From contig OX393551.1 of NCBI GenBank assembly GCA_947650365.1, forward strand, positions 1,384,001 through 1,448,000: a DNA stretch of 64,000 nt, read 5' to 3'. Numbering within the stretch: the first letter of the stretch is position 1; each line of letters opens with the position of its first letter. The position numbers and the translations under genes are program-made. Under the pieces are notes generated by a model that saw nothing but the letters and a program-made list of their open reading frames with translations, made no database searches and was not told where the DNA came from. Origin of the DNA: Chamaelirium japonicum. Taxonomy: Eukaryota > Streptophyta > Magnoliopsida > Liliales > Melanthiaceae. Of the stretch, positions 53,512-64,000 are shown piece after piece.

Positions 53512-54957
53512 AATCCATTCTATTTCATTCATACGATCCATTCTTATTCATTCGCACGATCCATTTTAATTCATTCATACGATCTATTCTAATTCATTCG
53601 TACGATCCATTCTAATTCATTCGTACGATCCATTCTAATTCATTCGCACAATCTATTCTAATTCATTCGTACGATCCATTCTAATTCATTCGCACGATCC
53701 ATTCTAATTCATTCATACGATCCATTCTATTTCATTCGTACGATCCATTCTTACTCATTCGTACGATCCATTCTAATTCATTTGCACGAAGGTATCCATT
53801 CTAATTCATTCGTACTATCCATTCTAATTCCTTCGTACGATCCATTCTAATTCATTCGTACGATCCATTCTAATTCATTCGTACGATCCATTCTAATTCA
53901 TTCGTACGATCCATTCTAATTCCTTCGTATGATCCATTCTAATTCATTCGTACGGTATGATTCATTCTAATTCATTCGTACGATTCATTCTAATTCAATC
54001 CATTCTAATTCATTCGTATGATCCATTCTAATTCATTCGTACGATCCATTCTAATTCATTCGTACGATTCCTTCTATTTCAATCCATTCTAATTCATTCG
54101 TACGATCCATTATTACTCATTCGTACGATCCATTCTAATTCATTCGCACGAATGAATCCATTCTAATTCATTCGTATGATCCATTCTAATTCATTCGTAC
54201 GATCCATTCAATCTCATTCGTACAATCCATTCTATTTCATTCGTACGATCCATTCTAATTCATTCGCACGATCCATTCTAATTCATTCGCATGATCCATT
54301 CTAATTCATTCGTACGATCGATTCTAATTCATTCATACGATCCATTCTAATTCATTCGCACGAATGTATCCATTCTAATTCATTCATACGATCCATTCTA
54401 ATTCATTCGCACAATCTATTCTAATTCATTCATAGGATCCATTCTAATTTATTCGCACGATCCATTCTAATTCCTTCGTATGATCCATTCTAATTCATTC
54501 GTACGGTATGATTCATTCTAATTCATTCATACGATTCATTCTAATTCAATCCATTCTAATTCATTCATACGATCCATTCTAATTCATTCGTACGATCCAT
54601 TCTAATTCATTCGTACGATTCATTCTAATTCAATCCATTCTAATTCATTCGTACGATCCATTCTTACTCATTCGTACGATCCATTCTAATTCATTCGCAC
54701 GAATGAATCCATTCTAATTCATTCGTATGATCCATTCTAATTCATTCGCATGAATTATCCATTCTAATTCATTCGTACGATCCATTCTATCGCATTCGTA
54801 CAATCCATTATATTTCATTCATACGATCCATTCTAATTCATTCGCACGATCCATTCTAATTCATTCGCATGATCCATTCTAATTCATTCGTACGATCGAT
54901 TCTAATTCATTCATACGATCCATTCTAATTCATTAGCACGAAAAAACATGATCCACT
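53512..54957 (-). repeat. reverse part of the second 3.6-kb unit
   Basis: Starts with the ~600-bp module (GAAGGTATCC near 53789, CGGTATGATTC at 53953) and a second module end at 54504. It closes with TTAGCACGAAAAAACATG, the counterpart of 51325. Relative to the first copy it has point changes and one-unit indels, so the two copies have diverged slightly. Confidence 0.93.
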
Positions 54958-54977
54958 CACATACGAATAAATTAGAA
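54932..54977. other. junction with the longest A run, copy 2
   Basis: Same arrangement as at 51300, 3,632 bp away, with one change (CATG for CACG after the A run) and a slightly altered first forward unit (AATTAATTAG). It was amplified with the 3.6-kb unit. Confidence 0.8.
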
Positions 54978-55256
54978 TTAATTAGAATGGATTGTGTGAA
55001 TGAATTAGAATGGATCGTATGAATGAATTAGAATGGATCGTGCGAATAAATTAGAATGGATCGTGCGAATGAATTAGAATATGGATCATACGAATGAATT
55101 AGAATGGATCGTACGAATGAATTCGAATGTATCCTTTCTAATTCATTCGTACGATCCATTCTAATTCCTTCGTACGATCCATTCTACTTTATTCGTACGA
55201 TCCATTCTAATTCATTCGCACGATCAATTGAATTAGAATGGATACATTCGTGCGAA
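54958..55256. repeat. forward, reverse, forward cassette of the second 3.6-kb unit
   Basis: Forward 54958-55123, reverse 55124-55226, forward 55227-55256: exactly the lengths (166, 103, 30 bp) of the first copy 3,632 bp upstream. The open frame from 55104 crosses a polarity flip (GAATTCGAATGTATCC), which shows it is accidental. Confidence 0.91.
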
Positions 55257-56971
55257 TCTATTCTATTTCATTCGTACGATCCATTCTAATTCATTCGCAC
55301 GATCCATTCTAATTTATTCATACAATCCATTCTAATTCATTCGTACGATCCATTCTAATTCATTCGTACGATCCATTCTAATTCATTCGCACAATCTATT
55401 CTAATTCATTCGTACGATCCATTCTAATTCATTCGCACGATCCATTCTAATTCATTCATACGATCCATTCTATTTCATTCGTACGATCCATTCTTACTCA
55501 TTCGTACGATCCATTCTAATTCATTTGCACGAAGGTATCAATTCTAATTCATTCGTACTATCCATTCTAATTCCTTCGTACGATCCATTCTAATTCCTTC
55601 GTACGATCCATTCTAATTCATTCATACGATCCATTCTAATTCATTCGTACTATCCATTCTAATTCCTTCGTATGATCCATTCTAATTCATTCGTACGGTA
55701 TGATTCATTCTAATTCATTCGTACGATTCATTCTAATTCAATCCATTCTAATTCATTCGTACGATCCATTCTAATTCATTTGTACGATCCATTCTAATTC
55801 ATTCGTATGATTCATTCTAATTCAATCCATTCTAATTCATTCGTACGATCCATTCTAATTCATTCGCACGATCCATTCTAATTCATTCATACGATCCATT
55901 CTATTTCATTCATACGATCCATTCTAATTCATTCATACGATCTATTCTAATTCTTTCGCACGAATGTATCCATTCTAATTCATTCGTACGATCCATTCTA
56001 ATTCATTCGCACGATCCATTCTAATTCATTCATACAATCCATTCTAATTCTTTTGCACGAATGTATCCATTCTAATTCATTCGTACTATCCATTCTAATT
56101 CCTTCGTACGATCCATTCTAATTCCTTCGTACGATCCATTCTAATTCATTCATACGATCCATTCTAATTCATTCGTACGATCGATTCTAATTCCTTCGTA
56201 TGATCCATTCTAATTCATTCGTACGGTATGATTCATTCTAATTCATTCGTACGATTCATTCTAATTCAATCCATTCTAATTCATTCGTACGATCCATTCT
56301 AATTCATTCGTACGATCCATTCTAATTCATTCGTACGATTCATTCTAATTCAATCCATTCTAATTCATTAGTACGATCCATTCTTACTCATTCGTACGAT
56401 CCATTCTAATTCATTCGCACGAATGAATCCATTCTAATTCATTCGTACGATCCATTCTAATTCATTCATACGATCCATTCTAATTCCTTCGTAAGATCCA
56501 TTCTAATTCATTCGTACGATTCATTCTAATTCAATCCATTCTAATTCATTCGTACGATCCATTCTTACTCATTCGTACGATCCATTCTAATTCATTCATA
56601 CGATCCAATCTAATTCATTCATACGATCCATTCAAATTCATTAATACGATCCAATCTAATTCATTCATACGATCCATTCTAATTCCTTCGTACGATCCAT
56701 TCTAATTCATACGATCCATTGTAATTCATTCGTAAGATCCATTCTAATTCATTCATACGATCTATTCTAATTCATTCATACAATCCATTCTAATTCCTTC
56801 GTACGATCCATTCTAATTCATTCATACGATCCATTCTAATTCATTCGTACGATCTATTCTATTTCATTCATACGATCCATTCTAATTCATTAATACGATC
56901 CATTCTAATTCATTCACACGATCCATTCTAATTCATTCACACTCATACGATCCATTCTAATTCATTCGTAC
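55257..56971 (-). repeat. reverse end of the second 3.6-kb unit
   Basis: Starts with the ~600-bp module (CGGTATGATTC at 55696), then a second module end at 56224, two 15-bp units and CACGAATGAATCC. CATTCAAATTCATTAATACG at 56629 marks the third, partial unit copy. CACACTCATACG is near 56938, just before the CGTACG palindrome. Confidence 0.93.
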
Positions 56972-59349
56972 GAATGAATTAGAGTGGATACATTCGTACA
57001 AATGAATTAGAATGGATCATATGAATGAATTAGAGTGGATACATTCGTACAAATGAATTAGAATGGATCGTACGAATGAATTAGAATGGATACATTTGTG
57101 CGAATGATTTAGAATGGATCATATGAATGAATTAGAATGGATCGTTTGAGTGAATGCGAATGGATCATGCGAATGAATTAGAATGGATTGTACGAATGAA
57201 TTAGAATGGATCGTACGAATGAATTAGAATGGATACATTCGTGCGAATCCATTCTATTTCATTCGTACGATCCATTCTAATTCATTCGCACGATCCATTC
57301 TAATTCATTCATACGATCCATTCTAATTCATTCGTACGATCCATTCTAATTCATTCGCACAATCTATTCTAATTCATTCGTACGATCCATTCTAATTCAT
57401 TCGCACGATCTATTCTAATTCATTCATACGATCCATTCTATTTCATTCGTACGATCCATTTTTACTCATTCATACGATCCATTCTAATTCATTTGCACGA
57501 AGGTATCCATTCTAATTCATTCGTACTATCCATTCTAATTCCTTCGTACGATCCATTCTAATTCCTTCATACGATCCATTCTAATTCATTCGTACGATCC
57601 ATTCTAATTCATTCGTACGATCCATTCTAATTCCTTCGTATGATCCATTCTAATTCATTCGTACGGTATGATTCATTCTAATTCATTCGTGCGAATGAAT
57701 TAGAATGGATCGTATGAATGAATTAGAATGGATCGTGCGAATGAATTAGAATGGATCGTACGAATGTATTAGAATAGATTGTGCGAATGAATTAGAATGG
57801 ATCATACGAATGAATTAGAATGGATCGTACGAATGAATTAGAATGGATCGTATGAATGAATTAGAATGGATCGTACGAATGAATTAGAATTGATCGTACT
57901 AATAAATTAGAATAGATTGTGCAAATGAATTAGAATGGATCGTACGAATGAATTAGAAAGGATACATTCGTACAAATGAATTAGAATGGATCGTACGAAT
58001 GAATTAGAATGGATACATTCGTACAAATTAATTAGAATGGATCATACGAATGAATTAGAATGGATACATTCGTGCGAATGAATTAGAATGGATCGTACGA
58101 ATGAATTAGAATGGATCGTTTGAATGAATTAGAATGGATCGTACTTATGAATTAGAATGGGTCGTTTGAGTGAATGCGAATGGATCGTGCGAATGAATTA
58201 GAATGGATTGTACGAATGAATTAGAATGGATCGTACGAATGAATTAGAATGGATACATTCGTGCGAATCCATTCTATTTCATTCGTACGATCCATTCTAA
58301 TTCATTCGCACGATCCATTCTAATTCATTCGTACGATCCATTCTAATTCATTCGTACGATCCATTCTAATTCATTCGTACGATCCATTCTAATTCATTCG
58401 TACGATCCAATCTAATTCATTCGTATGATCCATTATAATTCATTCGTACGATCCATTCTAATTCATTCGCACAATCTATTCTAATTCATTCGAATGATCC
58501 ATTCTAATTCATTCATACGATCCATTCTAATTCATTCGTACGATCCATTCTAATTCATTCGCACGATCCATTCTAATTCATTCGCACGATCCATTCTAAT
58601 TCATTAGCACGATCCATTCTAATTCATTCGTACGATCCATAATAATTAATTTATACGATCCAATCTAATTCATTCATACGATCCATTCTAATTCTTTCGT
58701 GCGAATGAATTAGAATAGATCGTACGAATGAATTAGAATGGATCATATGAATGAATTAGAATGGATCGTGCGAATGAATTAGAATGGATCGTACGAATGA
58801 AATAGAATGGATCGTATGAATGAATTAGAATGGATTGTACGAATGAAATAGATTAGATCGTACGAATGAATTAGAATGGATCGTGCGAATAAATTAGAAT
58901 GAATCATACGAATGAATTAGAATGGATACATTCGTGCGAATGAATTAGAATGGATCGTATGAATGAATTAGAATCGATCGTACGAATGAATTAAAATTGA
59001 TCATACGAATGAATTAGAATGGATCGTGCGAATGAATTAGAATGGATCGTACGAATGAAATAGAATGGATTGTACGAATGAGATAGAATGGATCGTACAA
59101 ATGAGTTAGAATGGATAATTCATGCGAATGAATTAGAATGGATCATACGAATGAATTAGAATGGATTCATTCGTGCGAATGAATTAGAATGGATCGTACG
59201 AATGAGTAAGAATGGATTGTACGAATGAATTAGAATGGATTGAATTAGAATGAGTCGTACGAATGAATTAGAATGGCTCGTACGAATGAATTAGAATGGA
59301 TCGTGCGAATGAATTAGAATGGGTCTTACGAATGAATTTGAATGGATAC
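56972..59349. repeat. five alternating satellite blocks
   Basis: Forward 56972-57247, reverse to 57689, forward to 58265, reverse to 58699, forward to 59349. The third 3.6-kb copy is recognisable up to CGGTATGATTC at 57664 and is then cut by a flip to forward units at CATTCGTGCGAATG. The last forward block holds the GAATCGATCG / GAGATAG / GGATAATTCATGCG string and ends at GGATACACGATCCAGATCC. Confidence 0.91.
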
Positions 59350-62300
59350 ACGATCCAGATCCATTCTAATTCATTCACACAATCTATTCTAATTCATTCG
59401 TAGGATCCATTCTAATTCATTACTACGATCCATTCTAATTCATTCATACGATCCATTCTAATTCATTCGTACGATCCATTCTTATTCATTCGCACGATCC
59501 GTTCTAATTCATTCATACGATCCATTCTAATTCATTCGTATATATCCATTCGAATTCATTCATACGATCCATTCTAATTCTACGATCCATTCTTACTCAT
59601 TCGTATTATCCATTTTAATTCATTCACACGAATGTATCAACTCTAATTCATTCGTATGATCCATTCTAATGCATTCGCACGAATGTATCCATTCTAATTC
59701 ATTCGTACGATCCATTCTAATTCATTCGTACGATCCATTCTAATTCATTCGCACGAATGTATCCATTCTAATTCATTCATACGATCCATTCTAATTCATT
59801 CATACAATCCATTCTAATTCATTCGCACGATCCATTCGCATTCACTCAAACGATCCATTCTAATTCATTCATATGATCCATTCTAATTCATTCGCACGAA
59901 TGTATTCATTCTAATTCATTCGTACAATCCATTCTAATTCATTTGTACGAATATATCCACTCTAATTCATTCATACGATCCATTCTAATTCATTCGCACG
60001 AATGTATCCATTCCAATTCATTCGTACGATCCATTCTAATTCATTCGCACAATCTATTCTAATTCATTCGTACGATCAATTCTAATTCATTCGTAGGATC
60101 CATTCTAATTCATTACTACAATCCATTCTAATTCATTCGCACGATCCATTCTTACTCATTCGTACGATCCATTCTAATTCATTCATACGATCCATTCTAA
60201 TTCATTCATATGATCCATTCTAATTCATTCGCACGATCCATTCTAATTCTTTCGCACGAATGTATCCATTGTAATTCATTTGTACGACCCATTCTAATTC
60301 ATTCGCATGATCCATTCTAATTCATTCGTACGATCCATTCTAATTCATTCGTACGATTCATTCTAATTCAATCCATTCTAATTCATTCGTACGATCCATT
60401 CTTACTTATTCGCACGATCGATTCTAATTCATTCATACGATCTATTCTAATTCATTCGTATGACCTATTCTATTTAATTCGTACAATCCTTTCTTACTCA
60501 ATCGTATGATCCATTCTAATCCATTCGCACAATCTAGTCTAATTCATTCGTACGATCCATTCTAATTCTTTCGCACGAATGTATCCATTCTAATTCATTC
60601 GTACGATCCATTCTAATTCATTCGTACGATCCATTCTAACTCATTCGTACGATCTATATTCTAATTCATTCGCACGATCCATTCTAAATTCATTCGTACG
60701 ATCCATTCTATATCATTCGCATGATCCATTCTAATTCCTTCGTACGATCCATTTTAATTCATTCGCACAATCTATTCTAATTCATTCGCACAATCTATTC
60801 TAATTCATTCGTATGATCAATTCTAATTCATTAGCATGATCCATTCTAATTCATTCGTACGATCTATTCTAATTCATTCGTACGATCTATTCTATTTCAT
60901 TCATACGATCCATTCTAATTCATTAATACGATCCATTCTAATTCATTCGCACGATCCATTCTAATTCATTCACATTCATACAATCCACTCTAATTCATTC
61001 GCATGAATGTATCCATTCTAATTCATTCGTATGATCCATTCTAATTCATTCGCACGAATGTATCCATTCTAATTCATTCGTACGATCCATTCTAATTCAT
61101 TCGTACGATCCATTCTAATTCATTCGTACAATCCATTCTAATTCATTCGTACGATCCATTCTAATTTATTCGTACAATCCTTTTTAATTCATTCATACGA
61201 TCCATTCTAATTCATTCGCACGAATGTATCCATTCTAATTCATTCGTACGATCCATTCAAATTCATTCGTACAATCCATTCTAATTCATTCGCACGATCC
61301 ATTCGTATTCAATCAAACGATCCATTCTAATTCATTCATATGATCCATTCTAATTCATTCGCACGAATGTATTCATTCTAATTCATTCGTACGATCCATT
61401 CTAATTCATTTGTACGAATGTATCCACTCTAATTCATTGATACGATCCATTCTAATTCATTCGCACGAATGTATCCATTCCAATTCATTCGTACGATCCA
61501 TTCTAATTCATTCGCACAATCTATTCTAATTCATTCGTAGGATCCATTCTAATTCATTACTACGATCCATTCTAATTCATTCGCACGATCCATTCTTACT
61601 CATTCGTACGATCCATTCTAATTCATTCATACGATCCATTCTAATTCATTCATATGATCCATTCTAATTCATTCGCACGATCCATTCTAATTCTTTCGCA
61701 CGAATGTATCCATTCTAATTCATTTGTACGACCCATTCTAATTCAATCGCACGATCCATTCTAATTCATTCGTACGATCCATTCTAATTCATTCGTACGA
61801 TTCATTCTAATTCAATCCATTCTAATTCATTCATACGATCCATTCTTACTCATTCGAAAGATCGATTCTAATTCATTCATACGATCCATTCTAATTCATT
61901 CGTACGATCTATTCTATTTAATTCGTACAATCCATTCTTACTCAATCGTATGATCCATTCTAATCTATTCGCACAATCTAGTCTAATTCATTCGTACGAT
62001 CCATTCTAATTCTTTCGCACGAATGTATCCATTCTTATTCATTCGTACGATCCATTCTAATTCATTCGTACGATCCATTCTAATTCATTCGTACGATCTA
62101 TATTCTAATTCATTCGCACGATCCATTCTAATTCATTCGTACGATCCATTCTAATTCATTCACATGATCCATTCTAATTCCTTCGTACGATCCATTTTAA
62201 TTCATTCGCACAATCTATTCTAATTCATTCGTACAATCTATTCTAATTCATTCGTACGATCAATTCTAATTCATTAGCATGATCCATTCTAATTCATTCG

Positions 62301-62645
62301 TACGATCTATTCTAATTCATTCGTACGATCTATTCTATTTCATTCATACGATCCATTCTAATTCATTAATACGATCCATTCTAATTCATTCGCACGATCC
62401 ATTCTAATTCATTCACATTCATACAATCCATTCTACTTCATTCGCACGATCCATTCGCATTCACTCAAACGATCCATTCTAATTCATTCATACGATCCAT
62501 TCTAATTCATTTGCACGAATGTATCCATTCTAATTCATTCGTACGATCCATTCTAATTCATTTGTACGAATGTATCCACTCTAATTCAATCATACGATCC
62601 ATTCTAATTCATTTGTACGAATGTATCCACTCTAATTCATTTGTA
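59350..62645 (-). repeat. longest single-polarity block, with a 1.44-kb tandem duplication
   Basis: About 3.3 kb of reverse units with no flip. The first ~300 bp match 47900-48200. From about 59825 the variant order is repeated after 1,444-1,467 bp up to about 62.5 kb. It ends with three TTGTACGAATGTATCCACTC-type variants and flips at CATTTGTACGAATG. Confidence 0.94.
59652..62540 (-). repeat. 1.44-kb head-to-tail tandem duplication
   Basis: Within one unflipped block, rare variants recur at a fixed spacing: GAATGTATTCATTC at 59898 and 61365 (1,467 bp); TCGTAGGATC at 60091 and 61535; TATTTAATTC at 60471 and 61915; CACATTCATA at 60971 and 62415 (all 1,444 bp). The 23-bp change in offset is one monomer gained or lost. 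1,444 is not a multiple of 23 because the segment includes 28- and 15-bp units. Confidence 0.88.
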
Positions 62646-64000
62646 CGAATGAATTAGAATGGATCGTATGAGTGTGAATGAATTAGAATGGATCGTGCGA
62701 ATGAATTAGAATGGATCGTATTAATGAATTAGAATGGATCGTATGAATGAAATAGAATAGATCGTACGAATGAATTAGAATAGATCGTACGAATGAATTA
62801 GAATGGATCATGCTAATGAATTAGAATTGATCGTACGAATGAATTAGAATAGATTGTGCGAATGAATTAGAATGGATCGTACGAATGAATTGGAATGGAT
62901 ACATTCGTGCGAATGAATTAGAATGGATCGTATGAATGAATTAGAGTGGATACATTCGTACAAATGAATTAGAATGGATCGTACGAATGAATTAGAATGG
63001 ATACATTCGTGCGAATGAATTAGAATGGATCATATGAATGAATTAGAATGGATCGTTTGAGTGAATGCGAATGGATCGTGCGAATGAATTAGAATGGATT
63101 GTACGAATGAATTAGAATGGATCGTACGAATGAATTAGAATGGATACATTCGTGCGAATCCATTCTATTTCATTCGTACGATCCATTCTAATTTATTCGC
63201 ACGATCCATTCTAATTCATTCATACGATCCATTCTAATTCATTCGTACGATCCATTCTAATTCATTCGTACGATCCATTTTAATTCATTCGCACAATCTA
63301 TTCTAATTCATTCGTACGATCCATTCTAATTCATTCGCACGATCCATTCTAATTCATTCATACGATCCATTCTATTTCATTCGTACGATCCATTCTTACT
63401 CATTCGTACGATCCATTCTAATTCATTTGCACGAAGGTATCCATTCTAATTCATTCGTACTATCCATTCTAATTCCTTCGTACGATCCATTCTAATTCCT
63501 TCGTACGATCCACTCTAATTCATTCGTACGATCCATTCTAATTCCTTCGTATGATCCATTCTAATTCATTCGTACGGTATGATTCATTCTAATTCATTCG
63601 TACGATTCATTCTAATTCAATCCATTCTAATTCATTCGTACGATCCATTCTAATTCATTCGCACGATCCATTCTAATTCATTCATACGATCTATTCTAAT
63701 TCATTCGCACGAATGTATCCATTCTAATTCATTCACACGATCCATTCTAATTCATTCATACAATTCATTCTAATTCTTTTGCACGAATGTATCCATTCTA
63801 ATTCATTCGTATGATCTATTCTAATTCATTCGCATGATCCATTATAATTCATTCATACGATCCACGAATGAAATAGAATAGATTAGAATGGATTAGAATA
63901 GATTGTGCGGATTAATTAGATTGGATCGTACGAATGAAATAGAATAAATCATACCGTACGAATGAATTAGAATGGATCATACGAAAGAATTAGAATGGAT
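62646..64000. repeat. forward, reverse and forward blocks at the window end
   Basis: Forward 62646-63157, reverse 63158-63864, forward 63865-64000. The forward block ends with GTTTGAGTGAATGCG and GGATACATTCGTGCGAATCC, and the reverse block is a full ~600-bp module (GAAGGTATCC near 63430, CGGTATGATTC at 63575). The last 140 bp begin with irregular short units (GATTAGAATGGATTAGAATAG). The array continues past the edge. Confidence 0.92.

Larger units (their letters stand above)
49391..57689. repeat. 3.5-3.7-kb higher-order repeat, two full copies and one partial
   Basis: The marker CATTCAAATTCATTAATACG occurs at 49391, 52895 and 56629, giving periods of 3,504 and 3,734 bp. GCATGAATTATCC (51116/54748), the A6 run (51309/54941), the 30-bp forward insert (51595/55227) and CGGTATGATTC (52064/55696) all show a constant 3,632-bp offset. 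Each copy includes several strand flips, so junctions and monomers have been amplified together. Copy one differs by an altered flip at 49986 and an extra 154-bp forward insert at 52113-52266. Copy three breaks off at 57689. Confidence 0.9.
1..64000. repeat. 23-bp satellite array with alternating polarity, fills the window
   Basis: Every line of the window is made of one 23-bp monomer (CGTACGAATGAATTAG then AATGGAT) or its reverse complement, with point variants and 15- and 28-bp length forms. Forward (+) blocks as traced by eye: 1-1757, 3003-3062, 4209-4600, 4925-5230, 5301-5347, 6479-6650, 7254-7785, 9407-9779, 10261-11018, 11400-11619, 11880-12473, 13463-13512, 14085-14208, 14454-14560, 14631-15268, 15798-16147, 17540-18462, 18495-18896, 19107-20228, 21609-21943, 22531-22816, 22934-23271, 23463-23638, 23666-24110, 25273-25560, 25623-26110, 26714-27036, 28222-28285, 28683-28747, 28835-28886, 30009-31420, 33207-33789, 34150-34917, 35654-36079, 36461-37461, 38031-38742, 39095-40553, 41006-41293, 41866-42572, 43306-43509, 43943-44106, 44191-45013, 46315-47899, 49732-49986, 51326-51491, 51595-51624, 52113-52266, 53238-53511, 54958-55123, 55227-55256, 56972-57247, 57690-58265, 58700-59349, 62646-63157, 63865-64000. 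Everything between is reverse (-). No unique sequence interrupts the array. The monomer is not a telomere repeat and I cannot assign it to a named satellite family. Confidence 0.97.

Noticed and set aside
55104..55289. 61-codon open frame
   Set aside because: Starts in forward units and continues into reverse units across a junction; no coding signal.
1..64000. CRISPR array
   Set aside because: Repeats are contiguous without unique spacers, flip strand freely and vary in length; no cas genes are present.
1..64000. Telomeric repeat
   Set aside because: The unit is 23 bp, is not G-rich on one strand and alternates in polarity, unlike telomere repeats.
1..64000. Human satellite II/III
   Set aside because: Shares CATTC only; the fixed 23-bp TAATTC plus CGTACGATC unit does not match those satellites as I know them, and nothing else in the window indicates human DNA.
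1..64000. Site-specific invertase system (phase-variation-like shufflon)
   Set aside because: Recurrent junctions suggested it at first, but breaks fall at several positions within the unit, there is no recombinase gene in the window and no coding sequence to switch. Foldback or template switching fits better.
1..64000. Transposon with terminal inverted repeats
   Set aside because: Many inverted arms exist, but they are satellite units on both sides; no transposase, target-site duplication or unique internal sequence was seen.
1..64000. Synthetic or simulated sequence
   Set aside because: Considered because of the extreme regularity. Graded higher-order copies, one-unit indels and shared rare truncated units look like natural amplification, though origin cannot be proved from sequence alone.

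Overview
The whole 64-kb window is satellite DNA. I find no protein gene, RNA gene, transposon, CRISPR array or unique-sequence island. The monomer is 23 bp: CGTACGAATGAATTAG followed by AATGGAT, about 35% G+C, with a GATC and a CGTACG palindrome per canonical copy. Two length variants recur: a 28-bp form (ACATT inserted after GGAT, making CATTCGTGCGAATG) and a 15-bp form (GGATT running straight into GAATTAG). Both window edges lie inside the array, so the true array is longer. This points to heterochromatin of a eukaryotic chromosome (centromeric, pericentromeric, subtelomeric or a knob). The sequence does not tell me the species.

The notable feature is polarity. The monomer does not run head to tail. 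It flips strand about 108 times by my hand tracing, giving about 109 blocks of roughly 25 bp to 3.3 kb (mean near 590 bp). About 40% of bases are in forward (+) units and 60% in reverse (-) units. Flips occur at a limited set of recurrent junction sequences, and most recurrent classes occur both as one sequence and as its reverse complement. That is expected if larger pieces already holding junctions were themselves inverted.

Above the monomer level there is patchy higher-order structure. Micro-repeats of 74 and 97 bp lie at 44.4 and 41.6 kb. A 462-bp tandem duplication containing a small inverted insert lies near 28 kb. A 1.44-kb head-to-tail duplication lies at 59.7-62.5 kb. Three tandem copies (the last partial) of a 3.5-3.7-kb unit, each with several internal strand flips, lie at 49.4-57.7 kb. 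A recurrent module of about 600 bp is scattered across the window. Dispersed duplications occur at about 11.45 and 26.0 kb spacing, and one inverted duplication links 27.9 kb with 47.2 kb.

Layout: 0-5 kb, forward then reverse blocks with short flips; 5-9.4 kb, mainly reverse; 9.4-16 kb, finely alternating; 16-31 kb, long blocks alternating with finely flipped stretches; 31-33 kb, long reverse; 33-47.9 kb, mixed with long forward runs; 47.9-57.7 kb, mainly reverse with the 3.6-kb unit; 57.7-59.3 kb, mixed; 59.35-62.6 kb, the longest single-polarity (reverse) block; 62.6-64 kb, mixed. The open frames of 61-91 codons are by-products of the 23-bp period (three units = 69 bp = 23 codons) and are not genes. 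Block boundaries were read by eye and may be off by several bases, because palindromic junctions belong to both strands.
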